Shown: piece after piece, positions 32,585 through 41,567 of the stretch | Numbering within the stretch: position 1 is the first letter of the stretch | Layout of the letters: every line of letters begins with the position of its first letter | Origin: Bacteroidales bacterium | Lineage (GTDB): Bacteria; Bacteroidota; Bacteroidia; Bacteroidales; 4484-276 | Assembly (NCBI GenBank): GCA_035647615.1 | Contig: DASRND010000007.1 | Location: 62,001 to 126,000 of the forward strand | Reading direction: 5' to 3' | DNA: 64,000 nt | The notes under the pieces: model-generated | What the model was told of the DNA's origin: nothing | Seen by the model: only the letters and a program-made list of their open reading frames with translations | Database searches by the model: none | Position numbers and translations under genes: made by a program

Positions 32585-34150
32585 ATGAATTTTAAACAAA
32601 TACTGATCGCAGCAATAATCCTAATCGGCTTGTCAGCTTGCCAATCGCAAAAGGAAAAGGCAATAAGTAACCCGCGCATCGCCATTGCCGGACTGGCCAT
32701 TGAGTGCAGCACCTTTTCGCCGGCACAAAGCAATGCCGAAGATTTCCGCGTCCGTCGTGGCGAAGAGATATTCTCGTACTACCCGTTTATGCATGAAGAT
32801 TCGGCCACACGCCAGCGGGCGCAATACTTCCCGGCGATGAGAGGCCATGCAATCCCCGGCGGAATCGTTACCCGCGCAGCCTACGATACTTTGATGACAG
32901 AAATGCTGCAACGGCTCAAAGAGAACCTCCCCTACGACGGCGTGTTTTTCGACATCCACGGCGCTATGAGCGTGGTTGGACTTGACGACCCCGAAGGCGA
33001 TATGATTCAGCGCGTGCGCGATGTCGTTGGTAAAGATGCCTTGATTTCCACCTCTATGGATTTGCATGGAAACGTGTCGTGGCGACTGGCCCATCAGACC
33101 GATCTGATCACCTGCTACCGACTGGCACCCCACGAAGATGCCATCGAATCGAAAAAGCGGACGTTGGTAAACCTGCTCGATCGTCTGGAATCCGGGAAAG
33201 GAAAGCCCGCCTATAAGGCATGGATTCCCATTCCCATTCTGCTGCCGGGCGAAAAAACCAGCACACGCATCGAACCGGCCAAAAGCCTTTATGCACAAGT
33301 CGATCCGATTACAAAACTGGAAGGTGTGCTGGACGCCGCCATTTGGGTAGGCTACGCGTGGGCCGATGAACCGCGCAACATAGCGGTAGTAATGGTTACC
33401 GGCGACGACAAGCAAGAGGTAAAACGTTCGGCCGAAACGCTGGCGCAGTCATTTTGGGATGTCCGCGAACAATTTGAATTTGTAGCTCCCGTGGCTCCGC
33501 TGGACGAATGTCTGGAAATGGCCCTCCACAGCGACAAAAAACCTTTTATCATCAGCGATATGGGCGACAACCCCACGGCAGGTGGTGCCGGCGACGTTAC
33601 CTGGACGCTAAAGCAAATACTCGACAACGATACTTTCAAAAATCCTGACGGCCCATCGCTGATTTACGCTTCACTTCCCGGCCCCAAGCTCATCGATAAA
33701 GCCATCGAAGCAGGCGTGGGTGGAAAAGTAGAAGCCTTTGCCGGAGCAGATATCGACAACCGCTACGAAGGCCCCGTCATGCTGAAGGGCACGGTAGAAG
33801 CCATTCGCCAAAGCGACGACAACGCCCAAACCGAAGTGGTGGTTCGCGTGGGCAGCGTGCGGGTTATCGTCACCAAAAAACGGAAACCATACCACTACGA
33901 ATCGGATTTTACCAACTTAGGGCTCGATCCGCGCAAAGCGGATATTGTGGTCGTAAAAATTGGCTACCTCGTACCCGAGTTGTACGACATGCGCGGCGAT
34001 TGGATCATGGCACTCACGCCCGGTGGTGTGGATCAGGACTTGCATCGGCTGCCCTACCAGAGAATCGACCGCCCCATGTACCCGCTGGACGAAGAGATGG
34101 CCGACCCGGATCTAACCGCTCGTTTTGTCCCGCTTTCGGACGAAAAGTAG
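32585..34150 (+). CDS. M81-family metallopeptidase lipoprotein (MlrC-like)
   Basis: A 521-residue lipoprotein (IGLSAC, C19) with the M81/microcystinase C fold. The start RIAIAGLAIECSTFSPAQ, the metal-site stretch GVFFDIHGAMSV, MDLHGNVSW and DMGDNPTAGGAGDVTW are typical. Members have been linked to cleavage of the linear tetrapeptide of microcystin, but the usual substrate in Bacteroidota is unknown. GC content and codon use resemble the core genes, unlike the neighbours on both sides. An 82-bp element lies on each side. Confidence 0.85.
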   Translation: MNFKQILIAAIILIGLSACQSQKEKAISNPRIAIAGLAIECSTFSPAQSNAEDFRVRRGEEIFSYYPFMHEDSATRQRAQYFPAMRGHAIPGGIVTRAAYDTLMTEMLQRLKENLPYDGVFFDIHGAMSVVGLDDPEGDMIQRVRDVVGKDALISTSMDLHGNVSWRLAHQTDLITCYRLAPHEDAIESKKRTLVNLLDRLESGKGKPAYKAWIPIPILLPGEKTSTRIEPAKSLYAQVDPITKLEGVLDAAIWVGYAWADEPRNIAVVMVTGDDKQEVKRSAETLAQSFWDVREQFEFVAPVAPLDECLEMALHSDKKPFIISDMGDNPTAGGAGDVTWTLKQILDNDTFKNPDGPSLIYASLPGPKLIDKAIEAGVGGKVEAFAGADIDNRYEGPVMLKGTVEAIRQSDDNAQTEVVVRVGSVRVIVTKKRKPYHYESDFTNLGLDPRKADIVVVKIGYLVPELYDMRGDWIMALTPGGVDQDLHRLPYQRIDRPMYPLDEEMADPDLTARFVPLSDEK

Positions 34151-34162
34151 AACACAGACAGC

Positions 34163-34244
34163 AGTCACCCCGTGAATGCTGCCTAAGCCAGAAACATTCG
34201 CCCGAAGATTTGTAGGCTTGTCTGGCGTAATTCACGGGGTGACT
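34163..34244. repeat. 82-bp palindromic element, copy D
   Basis: Perfect 15-bp terminal inverted repeats AGTCACCCCGTGAAT / ATTCACGGGGTGACT, interior GCCTAAGCC paired with GGCTTGTCTGGC. It begins 12 bp after the stop codon of the M81 gene and marks the start of the next AT-rich segment. Confidence 0.85.
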
Positions 34245-34264
34245 TTCTATCTTCGCCAATAAGG

Positions 34265-34450
34265 CACTTGGTTTGCACAGTCCCATTTATTCAGAATCAT
34301 TCTAAAAAGGCAATGTGATGTATTTCTAATCAAAATCTTCTTTAGATTTGCCGCTTTGAATTATGTAATATTTGTTGCATGAGAAATTCTGAAAATAGTT
34401 TGACTTGCGATAACCACCATGGAAATCCTTTGTACAGATTGGGCTCTGTA
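34265..34450 (+). repeat. duplicated leader block, copy 2
   Basis: Counterpart of 28870-29050. Shared runs include TTTATTCA (34286), TTCTAAAAAG, GATGT, CAAAAT and the micro-ORF start TCTGAAAATAG. It follows copy D of the 82-bp element just as block 1 follows copy B. Confidence 0.6.
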
Positions 34451-34675
34451 AAGGAGCCCTGCCCCAAAGGCAAAGTGAAAGGTCTTCCACACGTAACCCA
34501 TAGTCAAAGCCAGGGGATTTGGGACATTGCTAACAGTGATTTTAAAATGAGGGGTGTTTTTGCCCCAGTTTGGCAAATGGTGAGAGATAAAAGCAGCACA
34601 GTCACCGTAATATACACACTTGCTTCCAAGAAAGAATTAAGTAAAATCGTAAACCCACCGAATGATTACGGATAA
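34379..34675 (+). CDS. micro-ORF with NSENSL start, copy 2
   Basis: A possible 98-residue protein starting MRNSENSLTCDNHHGN. After this shared start the sequence (including GIWDIANSDFKMRG) resembles nothing I know. It may be a real but unknown small gene, or the start of a decayed gene whose leader is duplicated. No signal peptide or membrane segment. Confidence 0.3.
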   Translation: MRNSENSLTCDNHHGNPLYRLGSVKEPCPKGKVKGLPHVTHSQSQGIWDIANSDFKMRGVFAPVWQMVRDKSSTVTVIYTLASKKELSKIVNPPNDYG

Positions 34676-35010
34676 GGATGCAAAAGGTGCAAATTTGCAA
34701 CCTAACCTTGGGTGTGTAAAATGTACTTTTTGCAAATTGGAATGAAGAAATTAACCTAAAAATGCATTTACACAGATTTTATGAGCAATTACATAAAATA
34801 CAATAGGTTAGCAAGAGGACTAGCGAAACTTGACTTTTATAGCTCTAAAAAGTTACGACTTCAAAAATTGAAATAAAAAGTGGAAATCAGAAGCCTCTTG
34901 AAGAAACGGTGCGGAAATGAAAAGCCATGGTATTAGGATCTGAAAGTGAAGTAATATGGATTGAAATAATTTGCAATTAAATCTTATAAGAACATGTTAA
35001 ATTTAAACTT
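34676..35010. other. 335-bp AT-rich gap
   Basis: No gene or repeat recognised. A near-palindrome GGTGCAAATTTGCAACC lies at about 34689-34705. Confidence 0.4.
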
Positions 35011-35559
35011 ATGACAAACTCAGAGATATCAAAAGAAATTCTAAAACGATTAGAAGAAATTGAAAAGCAATTAGATAATATTTATATTGCCAACAATACG
35101 ACACTTGACATCTTAATAAGATGCATTGGACAGAACAACACATTACATTTCCAAAAAGATGTGCAAAATAAGAATGATTTTAAACGTGCAGTATATACTC
35201 TTGTTGGGCTTTTAGCCTTAAATAAGATGTACAGTGAAAAGATAGATGTTTCTACAAAAGAAGTCTGTACAATATTTAGAAATATCGGCACAACAGAACA
35301 AATAATAGAAGGTATTTATTCAAAATTAGCAGGCCCGTTTTTTGATGATATTGATGCTGAAAGCTTATATTATTTTACCTGCACTTTTGCTGATACGAAT
35401 TCAGAGCGTTTTATGGAAATTTACGAAAGTAATCGTTATGAACCCAATGGGACGAAATATTTAGGAACGCTTTGGGGTTTAATGAACGATTACTCTCGTG
35501 CATGCGATGTTGTTCAAGGGCATTTAGATTTTCTGAGGCCTACTATAGAGAAATTTTAA
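35011..35559 (+). CDS. unknown cytoplasmic protein
   Basis: A 182-residue protein in an AT-rich block. The first 40 residues form a coiled coil (EISKEILKRLEEIEKQLDNI), the rest looks mostly helical (RAVYTLVGLLALNKMYSEKI, NIGTTEQIIEGIYSKLAG). No signal peptide, catalytic motif or known domain. Next downstream is the unknown protein at 35657. The setting near the truncated phosphatase suggests a signalling or defence module, without proof. Confidence 0.5.
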   Translation: MTNSEISKEILKRLEEIEKQLDNIYIANNTTLDILIRCIGQNNTLHFQKDVQNKNDFKRAVYTLVGLLALNKMYSEKIDVSTKEVCTIFRNIGTTEQIIEGIYSKLAGPFFDDIDAESLYYFTCTFADTNSERFMEIYESNRYEPNGTKYLGTLWGLMNDYSRACDVVQGHLDFLRPTIEKF

Positions 35560-35656
35560 AAACACAATTATTTATAAAATGCCACATAAAAATTGACTAT
35601 TTTACTCAAAATTTTCAAAATGAGACAAAACATAGACAAAAATAAAACTACACATC

Positions 35657-36160
35657 ATGGAAGAAGAAATCAGAACAAAAAAGTTAGTCATTGTTGATAA
35701 TGATGGCAATCCTAAGATTGAATTGCGCACCATTTCTAATGGTGATCCTCAGATCATTCTTCGAGATAAAAAAGGTGTTCCGGCTATTAGAATTTCTATA
35801 GATGATAATGAGAGGCCAATCATACAACTTGTTGATGCAGATGACATATTTGTTGAAGGTGAATTAGAAAATGGTATGGTAACGAGCATGAATATATTAT
35901 CCCTTAGTAAGGAGGGTAATGGAATGATGAGTTTAAGTATACACAATGCATTTTATGGCAGCAGAGTTATGCTAGGTGTTGATAAGAATAATCGGTCAGT
36001 TTTATTACTATCTGATAAGCATAATAATCTAAAATCTGTTGTCACAAGCGGCGAAGAAAAAGAATATGGCGACATGCATATATATACACATGATGATAGT
36101 GGACAAAGCGGTTATAATTTCAAAGAATTAATTGATTGGGCCAAACGACAAAATGGATAA
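35657..36160 (+). CDS. unknown beta-repeat protein
   Basis: A 167-residue protein starting MEEEIRTKKLVIVDNDGNP. It shows repeated short strand-turn units: VIVDNDGNPKIEL, QIILRDKKGVPAIRI, ISIDDNERPIIQL, MLGVDKNNRSVLLL. The pattern (x-V-x-D-x-x-G-x-P-x-I-x-L) is shared with uncharacterised bacterial proteins that carry a strand-rich repeat of this type. I assign no function. Its C-terminus NFKELIDWAKRQNG is helical. Confidence 0.5.
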   Translation: MEEEIRTKKLVIVDNDGNPKIELRTISNGDPQIILRDKKGVPAIRISIDDNERPIIQLVDADDIFVEGELENGMVTSMNILSLSKEGNGMMSLSIHNAFYGSRVMLGVDKNNRSVLLLSDKHNNLKSVVTSGEEKEYGDMHIYTHDDSGQSGYNFKELIDWAKRQNG

Positions 36161-36320
36161 TAAAAGTGCAGTCTAATGCTGTACAACCTCTAATACATTG
36201 TTAATTTGCTTGAACTGTCAAATTATTGTTCAAAACTCATCATGGCAAAAAACTTGGATATAAAAGTAATAAAAAAACAATTTTCAATATTCGTATTAAC
36301 TAAAAAAGGAGAAGTAAGTT

Positions 36321-36500
36321 ATGGCAGCAGAAAAAATTGGGACAGTTAAATCTCCCAAAACGCAGAAATCATATGATGTAAAGTGGGACCAATCAAATCG
36401 TGACGTTTATGTTAGCTATGCTGGTTGGACCAGTGTTGGCAAAGCAAGTTCGGCTACAGAGGCAATGAACAAAGCAGAAGCTTACGTTTACAACAAATGA
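36321..36500 (+). CDS. 59-residue small protein
   Basis: Starts MAAEKIGTVKSPKTQKSYDV and ends EAYVYNK. A strong Shine-Dalgarno (AAAAAAGGAG) lies 8 bp upstream. The order, strands SYDVKWDQSNRDVYVSYAGW then a helix ATEAMNKAEAYVY, resembles small DUF2188-like proteins (two or three strands, then a helix), but I cannot assign it firmly. It lies between the beta-repeat protein and the PP2C fragment, followed by a perfect hairpin. Confidence 0.55.
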   Translation: MAAEKIGTVKSPKTQKSYDVKWDQSNRDVYVSYAGWTSVGKASSATEAMNKAEAYVYNK

Positions 36501-36508
36501 TAGTATTT

Positions 36509-36538
36509 ATGAGGATGTCACGGTAGTGACATCCTCAT
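36509..36538. terminator. perfect hairpin after the 59-residue gene
   Basis: 13-bp perfect stem ATGAGGATGTCAC / GTGACATCCTCAT with loop GGTA. No T run follows, so it may be a terminator, an RNA stabiliser or a binding site. Confidence 0.45.
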
Positions 36539-36558
36539 AAAATCCTAAAGAATTGGAT

Positions 36559-36858
36559 ATGCGGGTTGAATTTAACATTTCGGCGTTTACACATATTGGA
36601 ACGATTCGTGAATTGAACCAAGACCATATTCTTGTCAATGGAATGGTATTAAATGAAGGAGAAATTCATTTAATTGGACAAGACAGTTGCTTTTGTTTTG
36701 TTGCAGACGGAGTTGGAGGTAACAAAGCAGGTGAATTTGCTTCTCACTTCGTTCTTGAAAAACTAAAATTGGAAGCTGATTTTAGCTCACCATATATTGA
36801 GCAAAGCTTTCGCGAATTAAATGAACAACTACTCTCTGCTTCTACCCGTTTTTTGTAA
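36559..36858 (+). pseudogene. truncated PP2C-family protein phosphatase
   Basis: Only 99 residues remain of a Ser/Thr phosphatase that normally needs about 230 or more. The N-terminal motifs are present: AFTHIGTIRELNQDH and CFVADGVGGNKAGEFAS (metal-binding DGxGG). The frame stops at STRFL before the second and third metal-binding Asp motifs. Either it is a remnant or a frameshift has occurred; the following 370 bp contain no continuation in another frame that I can identify. Confidence 0.7.
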
Positions 36859-37232
36859 ACTCTTACCAAATATCTGAAAACCAAAGCTAAAAGTAATATT
36901 ATCTATAATAATTTGTCAACTTTAAAGAATTAACAAACACTTACACACGAGTTGACACAGACAAGAAATAAAAAGGACAATGACACAGAAGTTCAATATT
37001 TACAATGGATTAAAATGCTTGAGTAAAGAACATCATATTTTGATATAACAGTGCCTCAAAATCGGCAACTAACCATATACGTAACACCCCACCTCCACAT
37101 TCTATTTCTCCAATAAGCAAACCCTGTCCAAACAAATCTAAATGACGAAAAGTTTTCATTAACGCTTTGCGCATTTAACCTCACCCATCCATCTCCCACC
37201 ATAACCCTACTTTTGCCTCTCAAAGCAGCCTG
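36859..37232. other. 374-bp gap with a gene fragment
   Basis: Contains a 22-codon frame (36980-37048, MTQKFNIYNGLKCLSKEHHI) preceded by an AAAAGGA ribosome-binding site, possibly the beginning of a deleted gene. The rest shows nothing. A -7 box for pbpC lies at 37208-37215. Confidence 0.4.
37208..37215 (+). promoter_or_regulatory. -7 box of pbpC
   Basis: TACTTTTG, 17 bp before the start codon. No -33 TTG at the right place. Confidence 0.4.
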
Positions 37233-39602
37233 ATGAAATTGAAGAACCAAATCCGCACCCTTCTTATAAAAACCCCACGGCTCGTGCGCTGGCTGGCGGC
37301 GGGGCTTGTGGTGCTGGTGGTGGTTTTTTATTTCTCGCTGCCGCGCCATCTCTTCCGCGATCCTACCGGCACGGTGGTGGTGGCTGCTGACGGGCAGATG
37401 CTGGGCGCACGCATCGCCGACGACGGCCAATGGCGCTTTCCAGCCACGGCGCAGGTTCCGGAGAAGTTTGCCGTTTGTATCACCCATTTCGAAGACCGTT
37501 ATTTCTATCGTCATCCCGGCGTCAATCCGCTGGCGTTGGCCAGGGCGCTAAAGCAAAATCTGGCTGGTGGCCACGTGGTGAGCGGCGGCTCCACCCTCTC
37601 CATGCAGACCATCCGGCTGATGCGCAAAGGAAAGCCGCGCACTGTTGTAGAAAAGTTTTATGAGATATGGCTGGCGCTTCGGCTGGAGTGCCGCTACAGC
37701 AAAAACGAAATCCTGGCTTTGCATGCCTCGCACGCTCCTTTTGGTGGCAATGTGGTGGGGCTGGACGCTGCCGCATGGCGCTATTATGGTCGTAGCGCCG
37801 ACAACCTGAGCTGGGCCGAAACGGCGGCGCTGGCAGTGCTGCCCAACGCTCCGGCATTGATATTTCCGGGAAGGAATGCACAGCTTCTGCTTCAAAAACG
37901 AAACATGCTCCTCGACCGGTTAGAAAGTCGCGGCATCATCAGCGCCACCACCTGCACGCTGGCCAAAGCGGAGCCGTTGCCACAAAAGCCCAAGCCGCTG
38001 CCCGACCTGGCTTTTCATCTCACCGAAAGGATAAATGCTGCGGCGCACGGACAGATCATCAAAACCACGCTCGACGCTCCTTTGCAACAGAACTGCAACG
38101 AAGTCCTCAGCCGCCACCAGCGACTGCTGGCCGCCAACGGAATCCACAACATCGCCGCGATGATCGTCGAAAACAGTACCGCTGATGTGCTGGCGTATGT
38201 GGGTAATATCGCCACTCCTTCGGAGGAAGGAAGCCACGGCGATCAGGTGGATGTGATCACCAGCGCGCGCAGCAGCGGCAGCATCCTCAAGCCTTTCCTC
38301 TATGCCGCCATGCTCGACGCCGGCGAGCTGCTGCCCGGCACTTTGGTTGCCGACATCCCCACCACCATCAGCAACTATTCGCCGCGCAACTTCGAGGTGG
38401 CCTACGATGGCGCAGTGCATGCCGACGAGGCGCTGATTCGTTCGCTGAATGTGCCGGCGGTGCGTCTGCTCAACCAATACGGACAGCCACGGTTTTACCA
38501 CCAGTTGCAGCAGGCCGGACTGTCGTCGCTTACTTTTCCGGCAGGGCATTATGGCTTGTCGTTGATATTGGGAGGCGCCGAAGCAAAAGCGGAAGACCTG
38601 GCGCTGATGTACCGCAACATGGCCGTCACGCTGCTGCACTATCCCGACCTTCAGCCGGAACTTGCGACAAAGCTCAATTTCATTTCTGAAACTGATGATC
38701 ATCTTAAAAAACAAACGCCGGTTTTTGGTGCCGGCGCCGTCTATCTTACTTTCGATGCCATGCAGCAGGTGCGGCGTCCGGCGGCGGAGGCAGGATGGGA
38801 AGCCTTTCTTTCGTCCACACCCGTCGCCTGGAAAACGGGAACCAGCTTTGGCTTCCGCGATGCGTGGGCTGTTGGCGTAACTCCCGGCTACACGGTGGTG
38901 GTGTGGGCCGGCAATGCCGATGGCGAAGGACGTCCCGGCCTCACGGGTTTGCTGGCTGCTGCTCCCGTGATGTTCGATCTTTTCGATCTGCTGCCCGCCA
39001 CCGGATGGTTTGTTACGCCGTGGGATGCGCTGGCCGAGGTGCCGGTGTGCCACGAGAGCGGAATGCGCCCCTCTCCATTTTGCAACCACATCGACAGCGT
39101 GCTCATCCCGCTAAACGGACTTAATAGCGCCGCCTGTCCGTGGCACCATCTGCTGCATCTGGACACAGAAGAAAAACACCAGGTGAACGCCCAGTGCTAT
39201 CCTATCGGTCAGATTCAAAGCCAACCGTGGTTTATCCTTCCGGCGGCGATGGCGTGGTATTATCGCAACAAAAACCCTTTTTACAAAAATCCGCCACCGT
39301 GGCTTCCCGGTTGTCAGCAGGAGCCGACGCAGGTGATGCAGATCATCCGGCCGGATAAGCCGGGAAAGATTTTCCTGCCACGCGAAACCGACGGAAACCT
39401 CCAGGCAACCGTTTTTGAGGCGGCGCATCAAGATGCCGGCGCCACCATCTTCTGGTACCTCGACGAAACCTTTGCCGGACAAACCAGCACCTTTCACACG
39501 TTATCGCTGCAGCCGGCGCCCGGAAAACATATCCTCACCCTGCTCGACGGTGACGGCAATCTGCTGCGGGTTCCTTTTGAAATTGTGGGAAAACAGAGGT
39601 GA
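37233..39602 (+). CDS. pbpC: penicillin-binding protein 1C
   Basis: A 789-residue bifunctional cell-wall enzyme. One N-terminal membrane helix (about 19-35) is followed by the glycosyltransferase domain (FEDRYFYRHPGVNPLALARA, GGSTLSMQTIRLMR) and the transpeptidase domain (SSGSILKPFLYAAML with SxxK-like SILK, SLNVPAVRLLN, KTGTSFGFRDAWAVG). A C-terminal PBP1C-specific domain starts near residue 700. No alpha-2-macroglobulin gene, the frequent partner, is in the window. GC-rich, core-like, followed directly by a heptamer array. Confidence 0.93.
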   Translation: MKLKNQIRTLLIKTPRLVRWLAAGLVVLVVVFYFSLPRHLFRDPTGTVVVAADGQMLGARIADDGQWRFPATAQVPEKFAVCITHFEDRYFYRHPGVNPLALARALKQNLAGGHVVSGGSTLSMQTIRLMRKGKPRTVVEKFYEIWLALRLECRYSKNEILALHASHAPFGGNVVGLDAAAWRYYGRSADNLSWAETAALAVLPNAPALIFPGRNAQLLLQKRNMLLDRLESRGIISATTCTLAKAEPLPQKPKPLPDLAFHLTERINAAAHGQIIKTTLDAPLQQNCNEVLSRHQRLLAANGIHNIAAMIVENSTADVLAYVGNIATPSEEGSHGDQVDVITSARSSGSILKPFLYAAMLDAGELLPGTLVADIPTTISNYSPRNFEVAYDGAVHADEALIRSLNVPAVRLLNQYGQPRFYHQLQQAGLSSLTFPAGHYGLSLILGGAEAKAEDLALMYRNMAVTLLHYPDLQPELATKLNFISETDDHLKKQTPVFGAGAVYLTFDAMQQVRRPAAEAGWEAFLSSTPVAWKTGTSFGFRDAWAVGVTPGYTVVVWAGNADGEGRPGLTGLLAAAPVMFDLFDLLPATGWFVTPWDALAEVPVCHESGMRPSPFCNHIDSVLIPLNGLNSAACPWHHLLHLDTEEKHQVNAQCYPIGQIQSQPWFILPAAMAWYYRNKNPFYKNPPPWLPGCQQEPTQVMQIIRPDKPGKIFLPRETDGNLQATVFEAAHQDAGATIFWYLDETFAGQTSTFHTLSLQPAPGKHILTLLDGDGNLLRVPFEIVGKQR

Positions 39603-39609
39603 GATTGAC

Positions 39610-39644
39610 GGGTTGCGAGTTGCGAGTTGCGGGTGGCGGGTTGC
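39610..39644. repeat. heptanucleotide tandem array after pbpC
   Basis: Five tandem heptamers of GGGTTGC type (GGGTTGC, GAGTTGC, GAGTTGC, GGGTGGC, GGGTTGC), starting 8 bp after the pbpC stop codon and followed by GATTAACGATT. This is the reverse complement of the array at 15966-16005, so both lie in the same orientation relative to the gene in front. Confidence 0.75.
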
Positions 39645-39995
39645 AAATTACGATTAACGATTGTGGTTGTGGTGGTTTCGACTACGCTCAACCACCGTCA
39701 ACTGTGGCGGCTGAGCGGAGTCGAAGCCAGCGTTGGTTGGTGAGCGGAGTCGAACCAAGCCGAACCAAGTCGAAGCCAGCTTGCCGAAACCAGCCTTATC
39801 GAAGGGAAAGACGCTTATAAACAATAGTTACACAGAGTAACACTGTGTAAAACTCTGTGTTACACTGTGACACTCCGGATAAATAACTTCTTTCTCATTT
39901 CTGAAAGTTCATTTCTTCCGGCTGAAGACTGCCAAAAGCCGACTGCGACTGATCAATTTTTATATCTTTGTCCCAATTTTTTTAAACCGTTTCAA
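39645..39995. other. intergenic repeats upstream of guaB
   Basis: Holds copies of a GAGCGGAGTCGAA / TTCGACTACGCTC type dispersed repeat (about 39676-39780) and a hairpin of GTTACACAGAGT with ACTCTGTGTTAC (39827-39863) whose loop and flank repeat ACACTGTG. The guaB -7 box TATCTTTG lies at 39963-39970. Confidence 0.5.
39963..39970 (+). promoter_or_regulatory. -7 box of guaB
   Basis: TATCTTTG, 25 bp before the start codon. No clear -33 box. Confidence 0.45.
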
Positions 39996-41468
39996 ATGCT
40001 TCAAAATCAAGATAAATTCACTGGCGAAGGACTTACTTACGATGATGTTTTATTGTTGCCGGGCTACAGCGAAGTACTTCCGCGGGAGGTCGACCTTTCG
40101 ACGTCATTCACTTCGGGCATCAGCATGAAGATACCCATTGTGTCGGCGGCCATGGATACTGTGACCGAGCACAAGCTCGCCATCGCCATGGCGCAGGAAG
40201 GCGGCATAGGTGTTTTGCACAAAAATATGAGCATCTACAAGCAAGCCAACGAAGTGCGCCGTGTGAAGCGTGCGGAGAACGGAATGATTCTGGAGCCTAT
40301 CACGCTCAACAAAACAGCAAAAGTAGGTGACGCGCTTGCGCTGATGAAAGAGTACAGCATCGGCGGTATCCCGGTGATAACTCCCGACAATACGCTGGTA
40401 GGCATCGTCACCAACCGCGACCTGCGCTTTGAGCGCAACCACGGGCGTCCGGTGGAAGAGGTGATGACAAGCGAAAACCTGATTACCACCACCGAGTTTA
40501 CTGATTTTGAAAGAGCTGCCGACATCCTGCAGGAATTTAAAATAGAAAAGCTGCCGGTGGTCGATAAAGATTATAAGTTGGTGGGATTGATTACCTACAA
40601 AGACATTATAAAGATAAGAGAGCGCCCCAACGCTTGCAAAGACGAGCGTGGCCGCCTGCGTGTAGCCGCTGCCGTAGGTGTGAGTGGCGACATGATGGAT
40701 CGCGTGGATGAGCTGATTGCTGTGGACGTGGATGCCATCATCATCGACACGGCGCATGGCCACAGCAAAGGTGTGATGGAAGCCGCCCGCGTCATCCGGC
40801 GCAAATATCCCAACCTGCAACTGATAGTCGGAAATATCGGTACCGCCGAGGCTGCCCTCGACCTGGCGCGCATCGGTGTGAATGGCGTGAAAGTGGGCAT
40901 TGGCCCCGGTTCTATCTGCACCACGCGCATCATTGCCGGCATAGGCATCCCGCAACTCAGCGCCGTGTATAATGTGGCGCGTGCGCTGAAAGATACCGGC
41001 ATCCCTGTGATAGCCGATGGCGGTATCCGCTATTCGGGCGACATCGTAAAAGCTATTGCCGCCGGCGCCCACAGCATCATGGCCGGGTCGTTGTTTGCCG
41101 GCGTTGACGAATCGCCCGGCGACACCATCATCTTCGAAGGCCGCAAATACAAGGCCTACCGTGGCATGGGCTCTATCGAAGCTATGCAACATGGCTCCAA
41201 AGACCGCTACTTTCAGGACATGGAAGAAGACATCAAAAAACTGGTTCCCGAAGGCATCGTTGGGCGGGTACCTTTTAAAGGATCGCTGAGCGAAGTGATC
41301 CATCAGATGGTGGGCGGACTGCGCGCAGGCATGGGCTACACCGGATCGCAAAACATTGAACAACTGCAGCAGGCGCGCTTCATCAAAATAAGCCCTGCCG
41401 GCGTTGCCGAGAGTCATCCGCACGACATCACTATTACGCGTGAAGCGCCCAACTACAGCAAATTTTAA
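39996..41468 (+). CDS. guaB: IMP dehydrogenase
   Basis: A 490-residue enzyme that oxidises IMP to XMP, the first step of GTP synthesis. The start [27 protein letters not shown] is the conserved N-terminus, so the internal ATG at 39996 is chosen over a much longer frame. Two CBS domains occupy about residues 95-210. The catalytic cysteine is in [15 protein letters not shown], and the flap has [12 protein letters not shown]. Full length, monocistronic. Confidence 0.96.
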   Translation: MLQNQDKFTGEGLTYDDVLLLPGYSEVLPREVDLSTSFTSGISMKIPIVSAAMDTVTEHKLAIAMAQEGGIGVLHKNMSIYKQANEVRRVKRAENGMILEPITLNKTAKVGDALALMKEYSIGGIPVITPDNTLVGIVTNRDLRFERNHGRPVEEVMTSENLITTTEFTDFERAADILQEFKIEKLPVVDKDYKLVGLITYKDIIKIRERPNACKDERGRLRVAAAVGVSGDMMDRVDELIAVDVDAIIIDTAHGHSKGVMEAARVIRRKYPNLQLIVGNIGTAEAALDLARIGVNGVKVGIGPGSICTTRIIAGIGIPQLSAVYNVARALKDTGIPVIADGGIRYSGDIVKAIAAGAHSIMAGSLFAGVDESPGDTIIFEGRKYKAYRGMGSIEAMQHGSKDRYFQDMEEDIKKLVPEGIVGRVPFKGSLSEVIHQMVGGLRAGMGYTGSQNIEQLQQARFIKISPAGVAESHPHDITITREAPNYSKF

Positions 41469-41567
41469 TCATGCTTTTTATTTGAACATATAATAATTAC
41501 AGTGTTTATTCGTAACAGATAACACTTTATTGACAAGCAATAAACTATCTTAAATTTTAAATCAAAG

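Noticed and set aside
36242-36349. 35-codon frame (MAKNLDIKVIKKQF) overlapping the start of the 59-residue gene
   Set aside because: It has no clear ribosome-binding site, and the strong one inside it serves the 59-residue frame; possible but not supported.
37920-39089. 389-codon open frame on the minus strand opposite pbpC
   Set aside because: Antisense to the transpeptidase region of a clearly recognised gene; composition rich in His, Arg and Gly as expected of a shadow.
39867-39995. 43-codon N-terminal extension of IMP dehydrogenase
   Set aside because: The conserved N-terminus begins at [12 protein letters not shown], and the -7 box lies inside the extension.
40104-41423. Long open frame (439 codons) on the minus strand opposite guaB
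   Set aside because: It lies wholly inside the conserved guaB gene, has no family resemblance and no promoter or ribosome-binding site; it is caused by codon bias of the sense gene.
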